Below, piece after piece: positions 1 to 7,282 of a stretch of 35,905 nt of DNA. The DNA is from Pseudomonadota bacterium (GTDB lineage: Bacteria; Pseudomonadota; Alphaproteobacteria; Geminicoccales; Geminicoccaceae): NCBI GenBank assembly GCA_030549795.1, contig JAUQQO010000031.1, forward strand, positions 1 to 35,905, read 5' to 3'. Numbering within the stretch: the stretch's first letter is position 1; each line of letters begins with the position of its first letter. The notes beneath the pieces were generated by a model, which saw nothing but the letters and a program-made list of their open reading frames with translations, was not told the DNA's origin and made no database searches. The translations under genes were made by a program, and so were the position numbers.

Positions 1-2
1 GC

Positions 3-965
3 GCAGGCTCGGAGCCGGCCAAGGGCCAGTCCCTTGTGGCCGCGGGCGAAGGCGCGAAGCCGACACCGGATACGGCGCAACCGATGCGGCCGAGCGCCGC
101 GCAGGACAAAGCGGTGGTGGGTCTGCCGCTTGGAGCGCAGCCGCCGGAAGCCGCTCGGGAGAACAGTAACGCTCCTTCGCCCGCTGCGAACCTCGCGGGC
201 GCGCTCGCGGCACCGCCGCTGCCGGGCACGCGGCCGCCGCCCAAGCCGGTGATCCTCGAGCGCGCGAATCGACCGGCGGTGAGCGGGCGGGCGGGTGAGG
301 GCGCGGCCTCGGCTGCGGCGCGGCTGCCCGTTGCGCCAGCGCCCGCGAGCACGAGCACAGGCACCGCGCAAGCCGCTCGAGCGCCCGCCAGCCGCGATGA
401 GAAGGTCGCCGCGGCTTCGCCGGCGCCCCCGAGTCCGGGTGCGGCTGCGCGAACCGCGCAAGCCCCATCCGCAGCGGCAACGGATGGGGCCGGTGCGGCG
501 CGCTCAGCTCCTGCAGCTTCGGCTGCGGCCGCAACGGATGGGGGCAAGCCGGTTGCGCCCGAGGAAACGGCTGCGGCCAAAGCGGGCGCGCGCGAGCCCC
601 CCCAACCGGAACGAGAGGTGCGACCGGCAGCAGGACCGGGGCCGATCGCCGCGCTCGAGATCCACTTCGAGGCCAACAGCAGCTTCTTTCCGAAGGGAAC
701 GGCGCAGCGTCTGCGGGATTTCTTGGCCGCGCTGCCGGCGAGCGGTACGATTGAACTCGAGCTCGAGGCGGCGATGGGCGAAGCGGAAGCGGAAGGTATG
801 GCCAAAAGCGAGGGCGCGCGGCGCTGGCTCGCCGAACAACGGGTGGCGCGGGTCATCCGCTGGCTCGAGGAGAACGCCGGTAAGCGCAGCTTGCGCTTTT
901 CGACCAGCTTCCGCGAAGACGAACCCGGACGACGGGTGGTCCTGCGGGTGAAATCCGGGGCTTAA
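3..965 (+). CDS. Ala/Pro-rich protein with degenerate OmpA-like C-terminal domain (3' part only)
   Basis: The frame is open to the first base of the window, so this is the 3' part of a longer gene; the GTG at 36 is probably internal. About 200 residues of low-complexity Ala/Pro/Gly/Arg sequence precede a folded-looking tail of about 105 residues. The tail begins IAALEIHFEANSSFFPKG and contains LAEQRVARVIRWLEE. Its beta-alpha-beta layout and 'RVARVIRWL' helix resemble the OmpA/MotB peptidoglycan-binding fold, but the usual GHTD and N-x-x-LS signature is missing, so diaminopimelate binding is doubtful. The Ala/Pro stretch could be a periplasm-spanning linker, with any signal peptide or membrane anchor lying upstream of the window. 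The gene ends in TAA, 51 nt before mak. The function is unknown and the OmpA-like assignment is inferred from pattern only. Confidence 0.6.
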   Translation, partial: AGSEPAKGQSLVAAGEGAKPTPDTAQPMRPSAAQDKAVVGLPLGAQPPEAARENSNAPSPAANLAGALAAPPLPGTRPPPKPVILERANRPAVSGRAGEGAASAAARLPVAPAPASTSTGTAQAARAPASRDEKVAAASPAPPSPGAAARTAQAPSAAATDGAGAARSAPAASAAAATDGGKPVAPEETAAAKAGAREPPQPEREVRPAAGPGPIAALEIHFEANSSFFPKGTAQRLRDFLAALPASGTIELELEAAMGEAEAEGMAKSEGARRWLAEQRVARVIRWLEENAGKRSLRFSTSFREDEPGRRVVLRVKSGA

Positions 966-1016
966 GGCGGTCGTCCCAAGGCCAAGCACGGGCGCCTCGC
1001 GCGCGGGGACAAAAGG

Positions 1017-1985
1017 GTGGAGCTCGCCTTCGGCATCGATCTCGGCGGCACCAAGATCGAGATCCTCGGGCTCGACCGCCACGGCAGGGAAGTCTGGCGA
1101 CGGCGCATCGCTACGCCGCGCGCGGACTATGAAGCTACGGTAGAGGCGATCGCCGGCCTCGTCGAGGAAGCGGAAAGGGCGCTTCAAGCGCGCGGCAGCG
1201 TCGGCGTCGGCCATCCCGGCGCGCTGTCTTGCGACACCGGACTGATCAAGAACGCCAACGCCACCTGGCTCAACCGCCGGCCGCTCAAACACGACCTCAG
1301 CCGAAGGCTCGCGCGCCCGGTGGCACTCGCCAATGACGCCAACTGCCTCGCCCTCTCGGAGGCGGTCGACGGTGCCGGCGCCGGTGCCCGGGTGGTGTTC
1401 GCGGTCATCTTGGGCACCGGTGTCGGCGGCGGGGTGGCGATCGACGGGCGGGTGCTTAAGGGCGCCAACGCAGTGGCCGGCGAATGGGGGCACAATCCCT
1501 TGCCCTGGCCCAACGTCACGGAGTTTCCCGGGCGCCAGTGCTGGTGCGGTCGTCGCGGCTGCCTCGAGACCTGGCTTTCCGGGCCCGGTCTTGCTGCCGA
1601 TCACGCCGAGGCGACGGGCGAAACCCTCGACGGGCCAGCGATCGTCGCCCGTGCGCAAGCCGGCGACGCGCGGGCCGCGGCGACCATCGACCGGTGGCTC
1701 GATCGCCTGGCGCGCGGGCTCGCTTCGGTGATCAACATCCTCGACCCCGAGGTGATCGTTTTCGGGGGCGGCCTCTCGCGCATCGCGCGGATCTACGACA
1801 CCGTGCCGGCGCTTTTGGGGCGATGGGTGTTTTCGGATCGGGTGAGGACGCGGCTCGCTGCGGCTGCTCACGGCGACAGCTCGGGAGTGCGCGGAGCCGC
1901 CTGGCTCGGCCGCAACGCTCATGGGCTCACGGACATTCGGGCGCCGGCAGGAGCTCCAAGCGATCGAGACGCCCCTCGATCGTAA
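1017..1985 (+). CDS. mak: ROK-family fructokinase (Mak type)
   Basis: Phosphorylates fructose with ATP to fructose-6-phosphate in the cytoplasm. The 322-residue protein follows the E. coli Mak pattern closely along its length. The N-terminal phosphate motif DLGGTK is at residues 8-13. The catalytic aspartate is D107 in LANDANCLA. The ROK signature follows: GEWGHNPLPW (E156, H159), then the zinc cluster CWCGRRGCLE (C175, C177, C182). The conserved NILDPEVIVFGGG and HGDSSGVRGAAWL blocks are near the end. The start is GTG, after an AAAAGG stretch. About 20 residues extend past the usual family end and lie over the 3' end of the convergent eipB gene; the two coding regions overlap by 59 nt. Substrate preference within ROK is inferred from similarity to Mak. 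Confidence 0.9.
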   Translation: MELAFGIDLGGTKIEILGLDRHGREVWRRRIATPRADYEATVEAIAGLVEEAERALQARGSVGVGHPGALSCDTGLIKNANATWLNRRPLKHDLSRRLARPVALANDANCLALSEAVDGAGAGARVVFAVILGTGVGGGVAIDGRVLKGANAVAGEWGHNPLPWPNVTEFPGRQCWCGRRGCLETWLSGPGLAADHAEATGETLDGPAIVARAQAGDARAAATIDRWLDRLARGLASVINILDPEVIVFGGGLSRIARIYDTVPALLGRWVFSDRVRTRLAAAAHGDSSGVRGAAWLGRNAHGLTDIRAPAGAPSDRDAPRS

Positions 1986-2703
1986 AGAGCCCATAGTCCA
2001 GCGTGACGCTGTGCAGAATACCCTGCTCATCGAGCTCGAAGGCGATCGTGAAATTGGGGACAGGCTCGCGCGAAAGTAAGCCGAAATAAGCGAGCTGCAT
2101 CGGCCAGCGTTGTCTTTGCGTACTCTCCTTGGCGGCTCCGATCACCGCGCTCACGTTGGAAAGCCCATCCGTGCCGGAACCGTCGAAGACGGTGTGGGTG
2201 ATAAAGCGCTCACCGCTCTGGGCGGCGCGGATCAACGCCTCGAGATGCCGAGTCGGGAAAAGCGTGCCGGCCGGAAGATCGAGTTCGAGTCCTTCCGGCA
2301 TCACGAACACCGCCCGACCGGGCCCGCCGGCCGCCTCGAGCCGGGCGTGACCGCGCACCTCCTCGCTCAGCCCCCCGTCCTCGAAGCTGGTGACGGAAAA
2401 GCGCAGCTCCGTGCCGTCGCGCGACTCCCAACTGGAGAAGCGAACATCATAGGAAAAGTTCGAACCGTCGTCCCGGATAGCGGCAAAGCCGAGCCGCTGG
2501 TTGGAGATCCAGCCCTCGCAGGTGGCGCGCAGCTCGAGCACGAGGCCGCCGCGCACCTCGCTTACCGGACCGCGGCTCGTCGGGGCGAGCCCGACGCGAT
2601 AGCCAGCCCGGTGCGGCACGAGCTCCGCTGCGGCAGCGAGCGGGGGCACGATGAGGAGACTTAAGACCACCCCTAAAGCCAAACGGCGGGTCGATCGGCT
2701 CAT
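1927..2703 (-). CDS. eipB: EipB family periplasmic cell envelope integrity protein (DUF1849)
   Basis: The 258-residue protein has a clear signal peptide: basic SRSTRR, a hydrophobic core to about residue 23, and likely cleavage after AAAA near residue 26. The mature part begins ELVPHRAGYRVGL and continues with beta-rich sequence including CEGWISNQR and FSYDVRFSSWESRDGTELRF, typical of DUF1849. EipB is known from Brucella as a periplasmic spiral-shaped beta protein needed for envelope integrity. The only two cysteines, C62 and C257, sit at the two ends of the mature protein, matching the conserved disulfide pair described for EipB. The ATG follows an AAGGAAAG ribosome site. It is transcribed divergently from the dehydrogenase gene across 98 bp, and its 3' end overlaps mak. 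Confidence 0.82.
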   Translation of the reverse strand: MSRSTRRLALGVVLSLLIVPPLAAAAELVPHRAGYRVGLAPTSRGPVSEVRGGLVLELRATCEGWISNQRLGFAAIRDDGSNFSYDVRFSSWESRDGTELRFSVTSFEDGGLSEEVRGHARLEAAGGPGRAVFVMPEGLELDLPAGTLFPTRHLEALIRAAQSGERFITHTVFDGSGTDGLSNVSAVIGAAKESTQRQRWPMQLAYFGLLSREPVPNFTIAFELDEQGILHSVTLDYGLFTIEGRLDRLELLPAPECP

Positions 2704-2801
2704 GGGCTTTCCTTAACGCGCCTTGGGGTCCACAACGGGGCCGCGGATCGCAAGCTGATCACCTGGTACGCTGTCGGCTGAGCGGCAAGGAGGAAAAGGC
2801 A

Positions 2802-3767
2802 ATGGGGGAACGGCCGATTATCCTCGTCACCCGTCGCTTGCCCGAGGCGGTCGAGGCGCGGCTTCTGCGCGACTTCGACGCCCGGCTCAATCCGGACGAC
2901 CGCTTGCTCAGCGAAGACGAGATCCTCGCCCTCGCCGAGGGCTGCGATGGGATCTTGACCTCGGCCATCGACCGGATGCCCGGCTCGCTCATCCGCCGAT
3001 TGCCGGAGCGGGTGAAGATCATCGCCACCTTCTCGGTCGGCGTCGACCACATCGACCTCGCCGCCGCCCGCGCCCGCGGGATTATCGTGACCAACACGCC
3101 TGATGTGCTCACCGATGCCACCGCGGATGTCGCAATCCTGCTCTTGCTCGCTGCTGCCCGCCGGCTCACCGAGGGTAGCCGGCTCGTCCGGGAGGGGAAA
3201 TGGATCGGCTGGCGCCCGACGCAGCTGTTGGGGCTCGGCTTGCAGGGCAAGAACCTCGGCATCGTCGGCATGGGGCGGATCGGGCTCGCGGTGGCGCGCC
3301 GCGCCCGCGCTTTCGGCCTGTCCATCCACTACCACAACCGCAACCGGCTGCCGCCCGAGAAGGAGGAGGGCGCGGTCTATCACGAGACGCTCGAAACGCT
3401 GTTGCCGCTGTGCCCCTTCGTCTCCCTGCACTGCCCGTTGACAGCCGAGACCCGGCACATGATCAACCGCAAAACGATCGAGCTCATGCCGCCCGAAGCC
3501 GTGCTCGTGAACACCGCCCGTGGCGGGCTGGTCGATGATGAGGCCTTGATCGCCGCGCTTAAAAGTGGGCGATTGTTCGCCGCCGGGCTGGATGTATTCG
3601 AGGGCGAGCCCAATCTGCATCCCGGCTATCTCGAGCTCGACAACGTGGTGCTGTTGCCGCATCTCGGTTCCGCCACCCGCGAGGCGCGCAACGCCATGGG
3701 CTTCCGTTGCCTGTACAATCTCGATTGCTTCTTCTCCGGTCGACCCGTACCCGATGCGCTCACCTGA
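2802..3767 (+). CDS. D-2-hydroxyacid dehydrogenase (glyoxylate/hydroxypyruvate reductase type)
   Basis: NAD(P)H-dependent reduction of a 2-keto acid such as glyoxylate or hydroxypyruvate to the D-hydroxy acid. The 321-residue protein has the full family layout: an N-terminal substrate domain with SVGVDHIDL, a Rossmann domain with NLGIVGMGRIG (glycines 156, 158, 161), and the catalytic trio R240 (VNTARGG), E269 (DVFEGEP) and H287 (LLPHLGS). The length and the VFEGEP-NLHPGYLELDNVVLLPHLGSAT block fit the GyaR/glycerate dehydrogenase branch, but exact substrate cannot be read from sequence. The start is well supported: AAGGAGG at 2787-2793 lies 8 nt before the ATG. The 3' end overlaps the htrA start by 14 nt, so the two are probably translationally coupled. 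Confidence 0.9.
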   Translation: MGERPIILVTRRLPEAVEARLLRDFDARLNPDDRLLSEDEILALAEGCDGILTSAIDRMPGSLIRRLPERVKIIATFSVGVDHIDLAAARARGIIVTNTPDVLTDATADVAILLLLAAARRLTEGSRLVREGKWIGWRPTQLLGLGLQGKNLGIVGMGRIGLAVARRARAFGLSIHYHNRNRLPPEKEEGAVYHETLETLLPLCPFVSLHCPLTAETRHMINRKTIELMPPEAVLVNTARGGLVDDEALIAALKSGRLFAAGLDVFEGEPNLHPGYLELDNVVLLPHLGSATREARNAMGFRCLYNLDCFFSGRPVPDALT

Positions 3768-4839
3768 GTCCTTGCTCCGCCGAGAGCGGCTGTGGCGCTT
3801 CATCGCCATCTGGTCGCTCGTCCTCGCCGGTCTGCTGTTGGGCGAGCGGTTCTGGCGCCATCTTCTTTTCGCCGCCGATCGTCCAAGGCCTGTTGAACCG
3901 CGTGGTCCCTTGTGGCCGGAAGAAGAGCGCACGATCGCGCTGTTCCGGGCCGTAGCTCCTTCGGTCGTAGCGATCGTCACCCGCACCGCCGGCGAGAGCG
4001 GCGGGACGGGCTCCGGCTTCGTGTGGGACCGCGCCGGGCATGTCGTCACCAACCACCATGTGATCGAAGGCGCACGCGAGATCGCGGTGATTCTCGACGA
4101 CGGCCGCGTCGTCCCGGCGCGCCTTGTGGGCTCCGCGCCGTTTATGGACCTCGCGGTGATCAAGCTCGATCTCCTCGACGGCTATCCCGCCCCCATCGCC
4201 ATCGGCAGCTCGAGCGATCTCGCCGTCGGCCAGACGGTGTTCGCGATCGGCAACCCCTTCGGCCTCTCGCGCACCCTCACCCAGGGCATCATCAGCGCGC
4301 TCGACCGCCGCTTGCCGACCGCCGGCGGCCGCGAGGTGGCGGGGGTCATCCAGACCGATGCGGCGATCAACCCGGGCAATTCCGGCGGACCGCTGATCGA
4401 TACCGCCGGACGGCTGATCGGGGTGAACACCGCCATCCTTTCCCCTGCCGGCGCCTACGCCGGCATCGGCTTTGCGGTGCCGGTCGACACCGTCAACAAG
4501 GTGGTCCCCGAGCTCATCCGGACAGGTCGGGTGCCGATTCCGGGCATCGGCATCTTGGTCCTGCCGGAAGAGATCACCGCGCGGGCTGGTATTCGCGGGG
4601 TGGCGATCCAGGCGGTGGTGCCGGGCAGCGCCGCCGCCCGCGCCGGACTGCGCGGAACCGATCTCGCGCGCGGCCGCATGGGCGATGTCATCCTCTCCGT
4701 TGACGGGCGGCCGGTGCACTCGCTCGCCGATCTCGCGCTCGAGTTCGAGCGCGTCGGCATCGGCAACCGTGCCCGACTCGAGATCCTGCGCGAGGGGCGC
4801 AGGTTCAGCGTCGAGGTCGAGATCCAAGACGTCGGCTAA
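3754..4839 (+). CDS. Membrane-anchored trypsin-like serine protease, HtrA/DegS type, with one PDZ domain
   Basis: The predicted protein has 361 residues. An uncleaved N-terminal membrane segment (about 14-32, FIAIWSLVLAGLLLGE) anchors it with the protease in the periplasm. The trypsin-like domain (about 60-250) carries the complete triad: H102 in VTNHHVI, D132 in MDLAVIKLD and S210 in NPGNSGGPL. One PDZ domain follows (about 260-361, with GDVILSVDGRPV). A single PDZ and an N-terminal anchor resemble DegS or DegQ-like proteases that sense or remove misfolded envelope proteins. I chose the ATG at 3754 because it begins just before the membrane segment and overlaps the dehydrogenase stop by 14 nt. 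An upstream in-frame extension to 3565 only reads through the dehydrogenase gene in another frame. The stop codon interlocks with that of the convergent gene. Confidence 0.9.
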   Translation: MRSPESLLRRERLWRFIAIWSLVLAGLLLGERFWRHLLFAADRPRPVEPRGPLWPEEERTIALFRAVAPSVVAIVTRTAGESGGTGSGFVWDRAGHVVTNHHVIEGAREIAVILDDGRVVPARLVGSAPFMDLAVIKLDLLDGYPAPIAIGSSSDLAVGQTVFAIGNPFGLSRTLTQGIISALDRRLPTAGGREVAGVIQTDAAINPGNSGGPLIDTAGRLIGVNTAILSPAGAYAGIGFAVPVDTVNKVVPELIRTGRVPIPGIGILVLPEEITARAGIRGVAIQAVVPGSAAARAGLRGTDLARGRMGDVILSVDGRPVHSLADLALEFERVGIGNRARLEILREGRRFSVEVEIQDVG

Positions 4840-5396
4840 GGCGGCAGGCGCGCGCCGGCCGCGAGCGCGAGTGCCGAGGCGGAGCGAGAGAGCGCGCCGC
4901 GTTCTCGCGGCGTGTTGGAAACCCGGGTGAGATCGACGAGCAATTCGTCGACCAGCCGGGCGAGCGGGGCGGCGTGCGCCGCGGGCGGGGCCGCACCCTT
5001 CTTCCGCGCGGCGCTCGCAGCTTCGCCGGCCGGTGCCGGTTCGGCCGCACACGAGCGGGCAGTCGGCGGTGCTGCGCCCCCGGCTGCTTTGCGCACCAGC
5101 CGTTCGGCGCGCAGCTTCAGCAGACGCGCCTCGGCGCGCTCGATGTCGGCGGCAACGCGCGCCGCATAGCGGCACAGCGTAGCGAGCGAGGGCAAGCCCG
5201 CCTCGGCTTTGCCGGCTTTGAGCGCGGCGAGCACCTGCGCTTCGATCACGTCCAACTCGGCCCGCCGTCGGTAGGCGGCGGCGAGCGCGTCGATGGCCGC
5301 GTCCTCAAGCGCATCGGCCGGCTCGTAGCGCGCCCGCAACGCGGCGCGCAGACGCGCGAGCTCGGGATCGGAAAGGGGAGGGGCGGCAGCGGTCAT
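4836..5396 (-). CDS. Unrecognised helical protein, Ala/Arg-rich
   Basis: I do not recognise this 186-residue protein. The first 110 residues look like a real helical domain: a run of amphipathic helices (DPELARLRAALRARY, DAAIDALAAAYRRRAELDVIEAQVLAALK, LATLCRYAARVAADIERAEARLLKLRAER). The middle is low-complexity Ala/Pro, and a short C-terminal helix (APLARLVDELLVDLTRV) follows. The helical part loosely resembles a widespread group of uncharacterised proteins with a Y/R-rich 'LxxLxRYxAR-xERA' helix; I cannot name a family. The ATG at 5396 is chosen because the domain starts soon after it. An ATG at 5432 would add 12 residues, and neither has a strong ribosome site. Its TAG interlocks with the htrA TAA. 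It lies 3' of the SUF operon on the same strand after a 198-nt gap. Confidence 0.55.
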   Translation of the reverse strand: MTAAAPPLSDPELARLRAALRARYEPADALEDAAIDALAAAYRRRAELDVIEAQVLAALKAGKAEAGLPSLATLCRYAARVAADIERAEARLLKLRAERLVRKAAGGAAPPTARSCAAEPAPAGEAASAARKKGAAPPAAHAAPLARLVDELLVDLTRVSNTPRERGALSRSASALALAAGARLPP

Positions 5397-5447
5397 GGCG
5401 CGGGCCTCTGAGGCGGGTCCGTGCCGGATCATTAGCTCAATTGGAGG

Positions 5448-5478
5448 ATTGTGTCCAGATAATTAGGTATTAAGTCAA
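5448..5478 (-). promoter_or_regulatory. Weak candidate promoter upstream of the 4836-5396 gene
   Basis: This is an AT-rich patch in an otherwise very GC-rich window. On the minus strand it reads TTGACT (5473-5478), 19 nt, then CACAAT (5448-5453). The -35 is good, the -10 matches 4 of 6 positions, and the spacing is longer than ideal. It would serve the unrecognised gene below it. Confidence 0.25.
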
Positions 5479-5545
5479 CAGTTAGCGCCGGGGCATAGGA
5501 CACAACGAGAGCCGAGCGGAATTGGTCCGCTGCGTTGGGGCGATC

Positions 5546-5567
5546 AGCCGAACCCCGAGGGGCGGCT
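5546..5567 (-). terminator. Possible hairpin terminator after sufT
   Basis: Inverted repeat AGCCG...CGGCT enclosing CCCC-GA-GGGG, starting 28 nt past the sufT stop. There is no U-run on the minus strand, so it would be a weak or factor-dependent end for the SUF transcript. A second small perfect repeat (AGCGGA/TCCGCT, 5515-5531) follows. Confidence 0.3.
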
Positions 5568-5594
5568 AGGCGCAGTGCGCGGTCGGCGCAGCGC

Positions 5595-6020
5595 TCACCA
5601 CAGCATGCCGAGCTCGAGCCGAGCTTCTTCCGACATCATGGCGGGGCTCCACGGCGGGTCCCAGACCACCTGCACCGTGCAGGCCTTGACCCCCTCGATC
5701 GCCTCCACCTTCTGCTTGACCTCGTTGGGCAGGCTCTCGGCCACCGGGCAGTGCGGCGAGGTCAAGGTCATCTCGATGGTGATCGAATTGTCGTCTTCCA
5801 CATCGATCTTGTAGATGAGACCGAGCTCGTAGATATCGACCGGGATCTCTGGGTCGTAGCAGGTCTTGAGCGCGGCGACGATCTTCTCGCCCAGTGCTTG
5901 CACTTCGGCCATGCGCTCGGGCGAGGGCTGCTCACCTTGGGGTTCGGCCAAGAAGGCAGCCGCGCGCGCAGCCGCGTCTTGAACGCTGTCGTTGCTGGCG
6001 GTGGGCGAGGCCTGGTCCAT
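5595..6020 (-). CDS. sufT: SUF system assembly protein, MIP18/DUF59 family (SufT)
   Basis: The 141-residue protein helps load or mature Fe-S clusters as an auxiliary of the SUF machinery in the cytoplasm. After a variable 45-residue leader it has the DUF59 core: YDPEIPVDIYELGLIYKIDV, then MTLTSPHCPVAESLP with the conserved cysteine, then VQVVWDPPWSPAMMSEEAR. These are the hallmark blocks of the PaaD-like/MIP18 group in SUF operons. The ATG at 6020 starts 8 nt after the sufS stop, and a GTGAGGA stretch spanning that stop can serve as ribosome site. It is the last recognisable gene of the operon; no sufA-type scaffold gene follows. Confidence 0.88.
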   Translation of the reverse strand: MDQASPTASNDSVQDAAARAAAFLAEPQGEQPSPERMAEVQALGEKIVAALKTCYDPEIPVDIYELGLIYKIDVEDDNSITIEMTLTSPHCPVAESLPNEVKQKVEAIEGVKACTVQVVWDPPWSPAMMSEEARLELGMLW

Positions 6021-6028
6021 CGCATTCC

Positions 6029-7282
6029 TCACCGATAGCGGGCGACGATGCGCGCAAGCGCTTCTGTAAGCGCGGTGACCTCGGCCGGTGTCGAGTAGAC
6101 GCCGAAGGAAGCGCGCACCGTAGCGGAAAGGCCCAAGCGCTCGTGCAAGGGCATGGCGCAGTGATGTCCGGTGCGCACGGCGATGCCCTCGAGGTCCAAG
6201 AGCGTGCCGATGTCCTGGGGGTGCATCCCATCGATGGTGAAGCTCACCACCGCGGCGCGCGCGCGCGGCGCACCGATGATGCGCAGACCCGGCACGCGCG
6301 GCAGGCTCTCGAGCGCACAGCCGACCAGTTCCTCCTCGTGCCGGCGTACCGTCTCGAGCCCGAGCCCCAACAGCCAGGAAAGCGCCACGCCGGTGGCGTG
6401 GATGCCGGCGATGTCGGGCGTGCCGGCTTCGAAGCGGTAGGGGATGCGGTTGAAGGTGGTCCGGGCGAAGGACACCCGCTCGATCATGTCGCCGCCCCCC
6501 TGCCAGGGTGGCATCGCCTCGAGCAGTTCGGCGCGCGCCCACAAGATCCCCACGCCGCTCGGCCCGTACACTTTGTGCGCGGAAAAGGCGAGGAAGTCGG
6601 CACCGAGCGCGCCCACGTCGATCGGCAGGTGCGGAGCCGCCTGCGCCGCATCGATCAGCACCGGCACGCCGCGGCGGCGGGCGAGGGCGGTGATCTCGTG
6701 GACCGGATTGACGGTGCCGAGCACGTTCGAGACCCAGGTCACCGCCAACATCTTGGTGCGCGGGCCGATGCGCTCGGCGATCGCCTCAAGTTCGAGCTCG
6801 CCCGCATCGGTGATCGGGACCGGGACCAGCCGGGCGCCGCGGCGCTCGGCCACGAGCTGCCAGGGGACGATGTTGGCGTGGTGCTCCATCTCGCTGAGCA
6901 GGATCTCGTCACCCGGCTCGAGGCGCGGCTCGAGGAAGGCGTAGGCGACGAGATTGATCGCTTCGGTCGCGTTGCGCACGAAGACGATCTCGCGCGCATC
7001 CGAAGCACCCACAAAGCGCGCCACGGTTGTGCGCGCCTGTTCGTGCAGGTCGGAAGCGCGCTGACTGAGCTCATAGACGCCGCGGTGGATATTGGCGTAA
7101 TCCCGCTCGTAAAATCGCGCGAGGGCGTCGATGACCGCGCGCGGCTTTTGGGCGGAGGCGGCGCTGTCGAGATAGATGAGCGGGCGCCCGCGCATCCGCG
7201 TCGCCAGGATGGGGAACTGGGCGCGGATCGCGGCGACATCGAGCGCGCGCGATGGGGCTTCGCGTACCGGTAAGGCGGTCAC
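6029..7282 (-). CDS. sufS: Cysteine desulfurase SufS
   Basis: A PLP enzyme that removes sulfur from cysteine as a persulfide and feeds it to the SufBCD scaffold. The 417-residue protein is a group II desulfurase. It has RGVYELSQRAS near the start, H-H in SEMEHHANIVPW, the PLP lysine K237 in SAHKVYGPSGVG, and the persulfide cysteine C375 in VRTGHHCAMPLH. The GTG start at 7282 overlaps the sufD stop (GTGA) and follows a GAGGAGG ribosome site within sufD. No sufE or sufU partner lies in the operon, so the sulfur acceptor must be encoded elsewhere or bypassed. Confidence 0.95.
   Translation of the reverse strand: MTALPVREAPSRALDVAAIRAQFPILATRMRGRPLIYLDSAASAQKPRAVIDALARFYERDYANIHRGVYELSQRASDLHEQARTTVARFVGASDAREIVFVRNATEAINLVAYAFLEPRLEPGDEILLSEMEHHANIVPWQLVAERRGARLVPVPITDAGELELEAIAERIGPRTKMLAVTWVSNVLGTVNPVHEITALARRRGVPVLIDAAQAAPHLPIDVGALGADFLAFSAHKVYGPSGVGILWARAELLEAMPPWQGGGDMIERVSFARTTFNRIPYRFEAGTPDIAGIHATGVALSWLLGLGLETVRRHEEELVGCALESLPRVPGLRIIGAPRARAAVVSFTIDGMHPQDIGTLLDLEGIAVRTGHHCAMPLHERLGLSATVRASFGVYSTPAEVTALTEALARIVARYR

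Noticed and set aside
504-2030. A 508-codon open frame on the minus strand
   Set aside because: Antisense to the OmpA-like gene and mak; Arg/Pro-rich with no recognisable motif.
5470-5484. TTAA-N7-GTTA as a second CtrA box
   Set aside because: The second half does not match TTAA; it is a chance half-site in an AT-rich patch.
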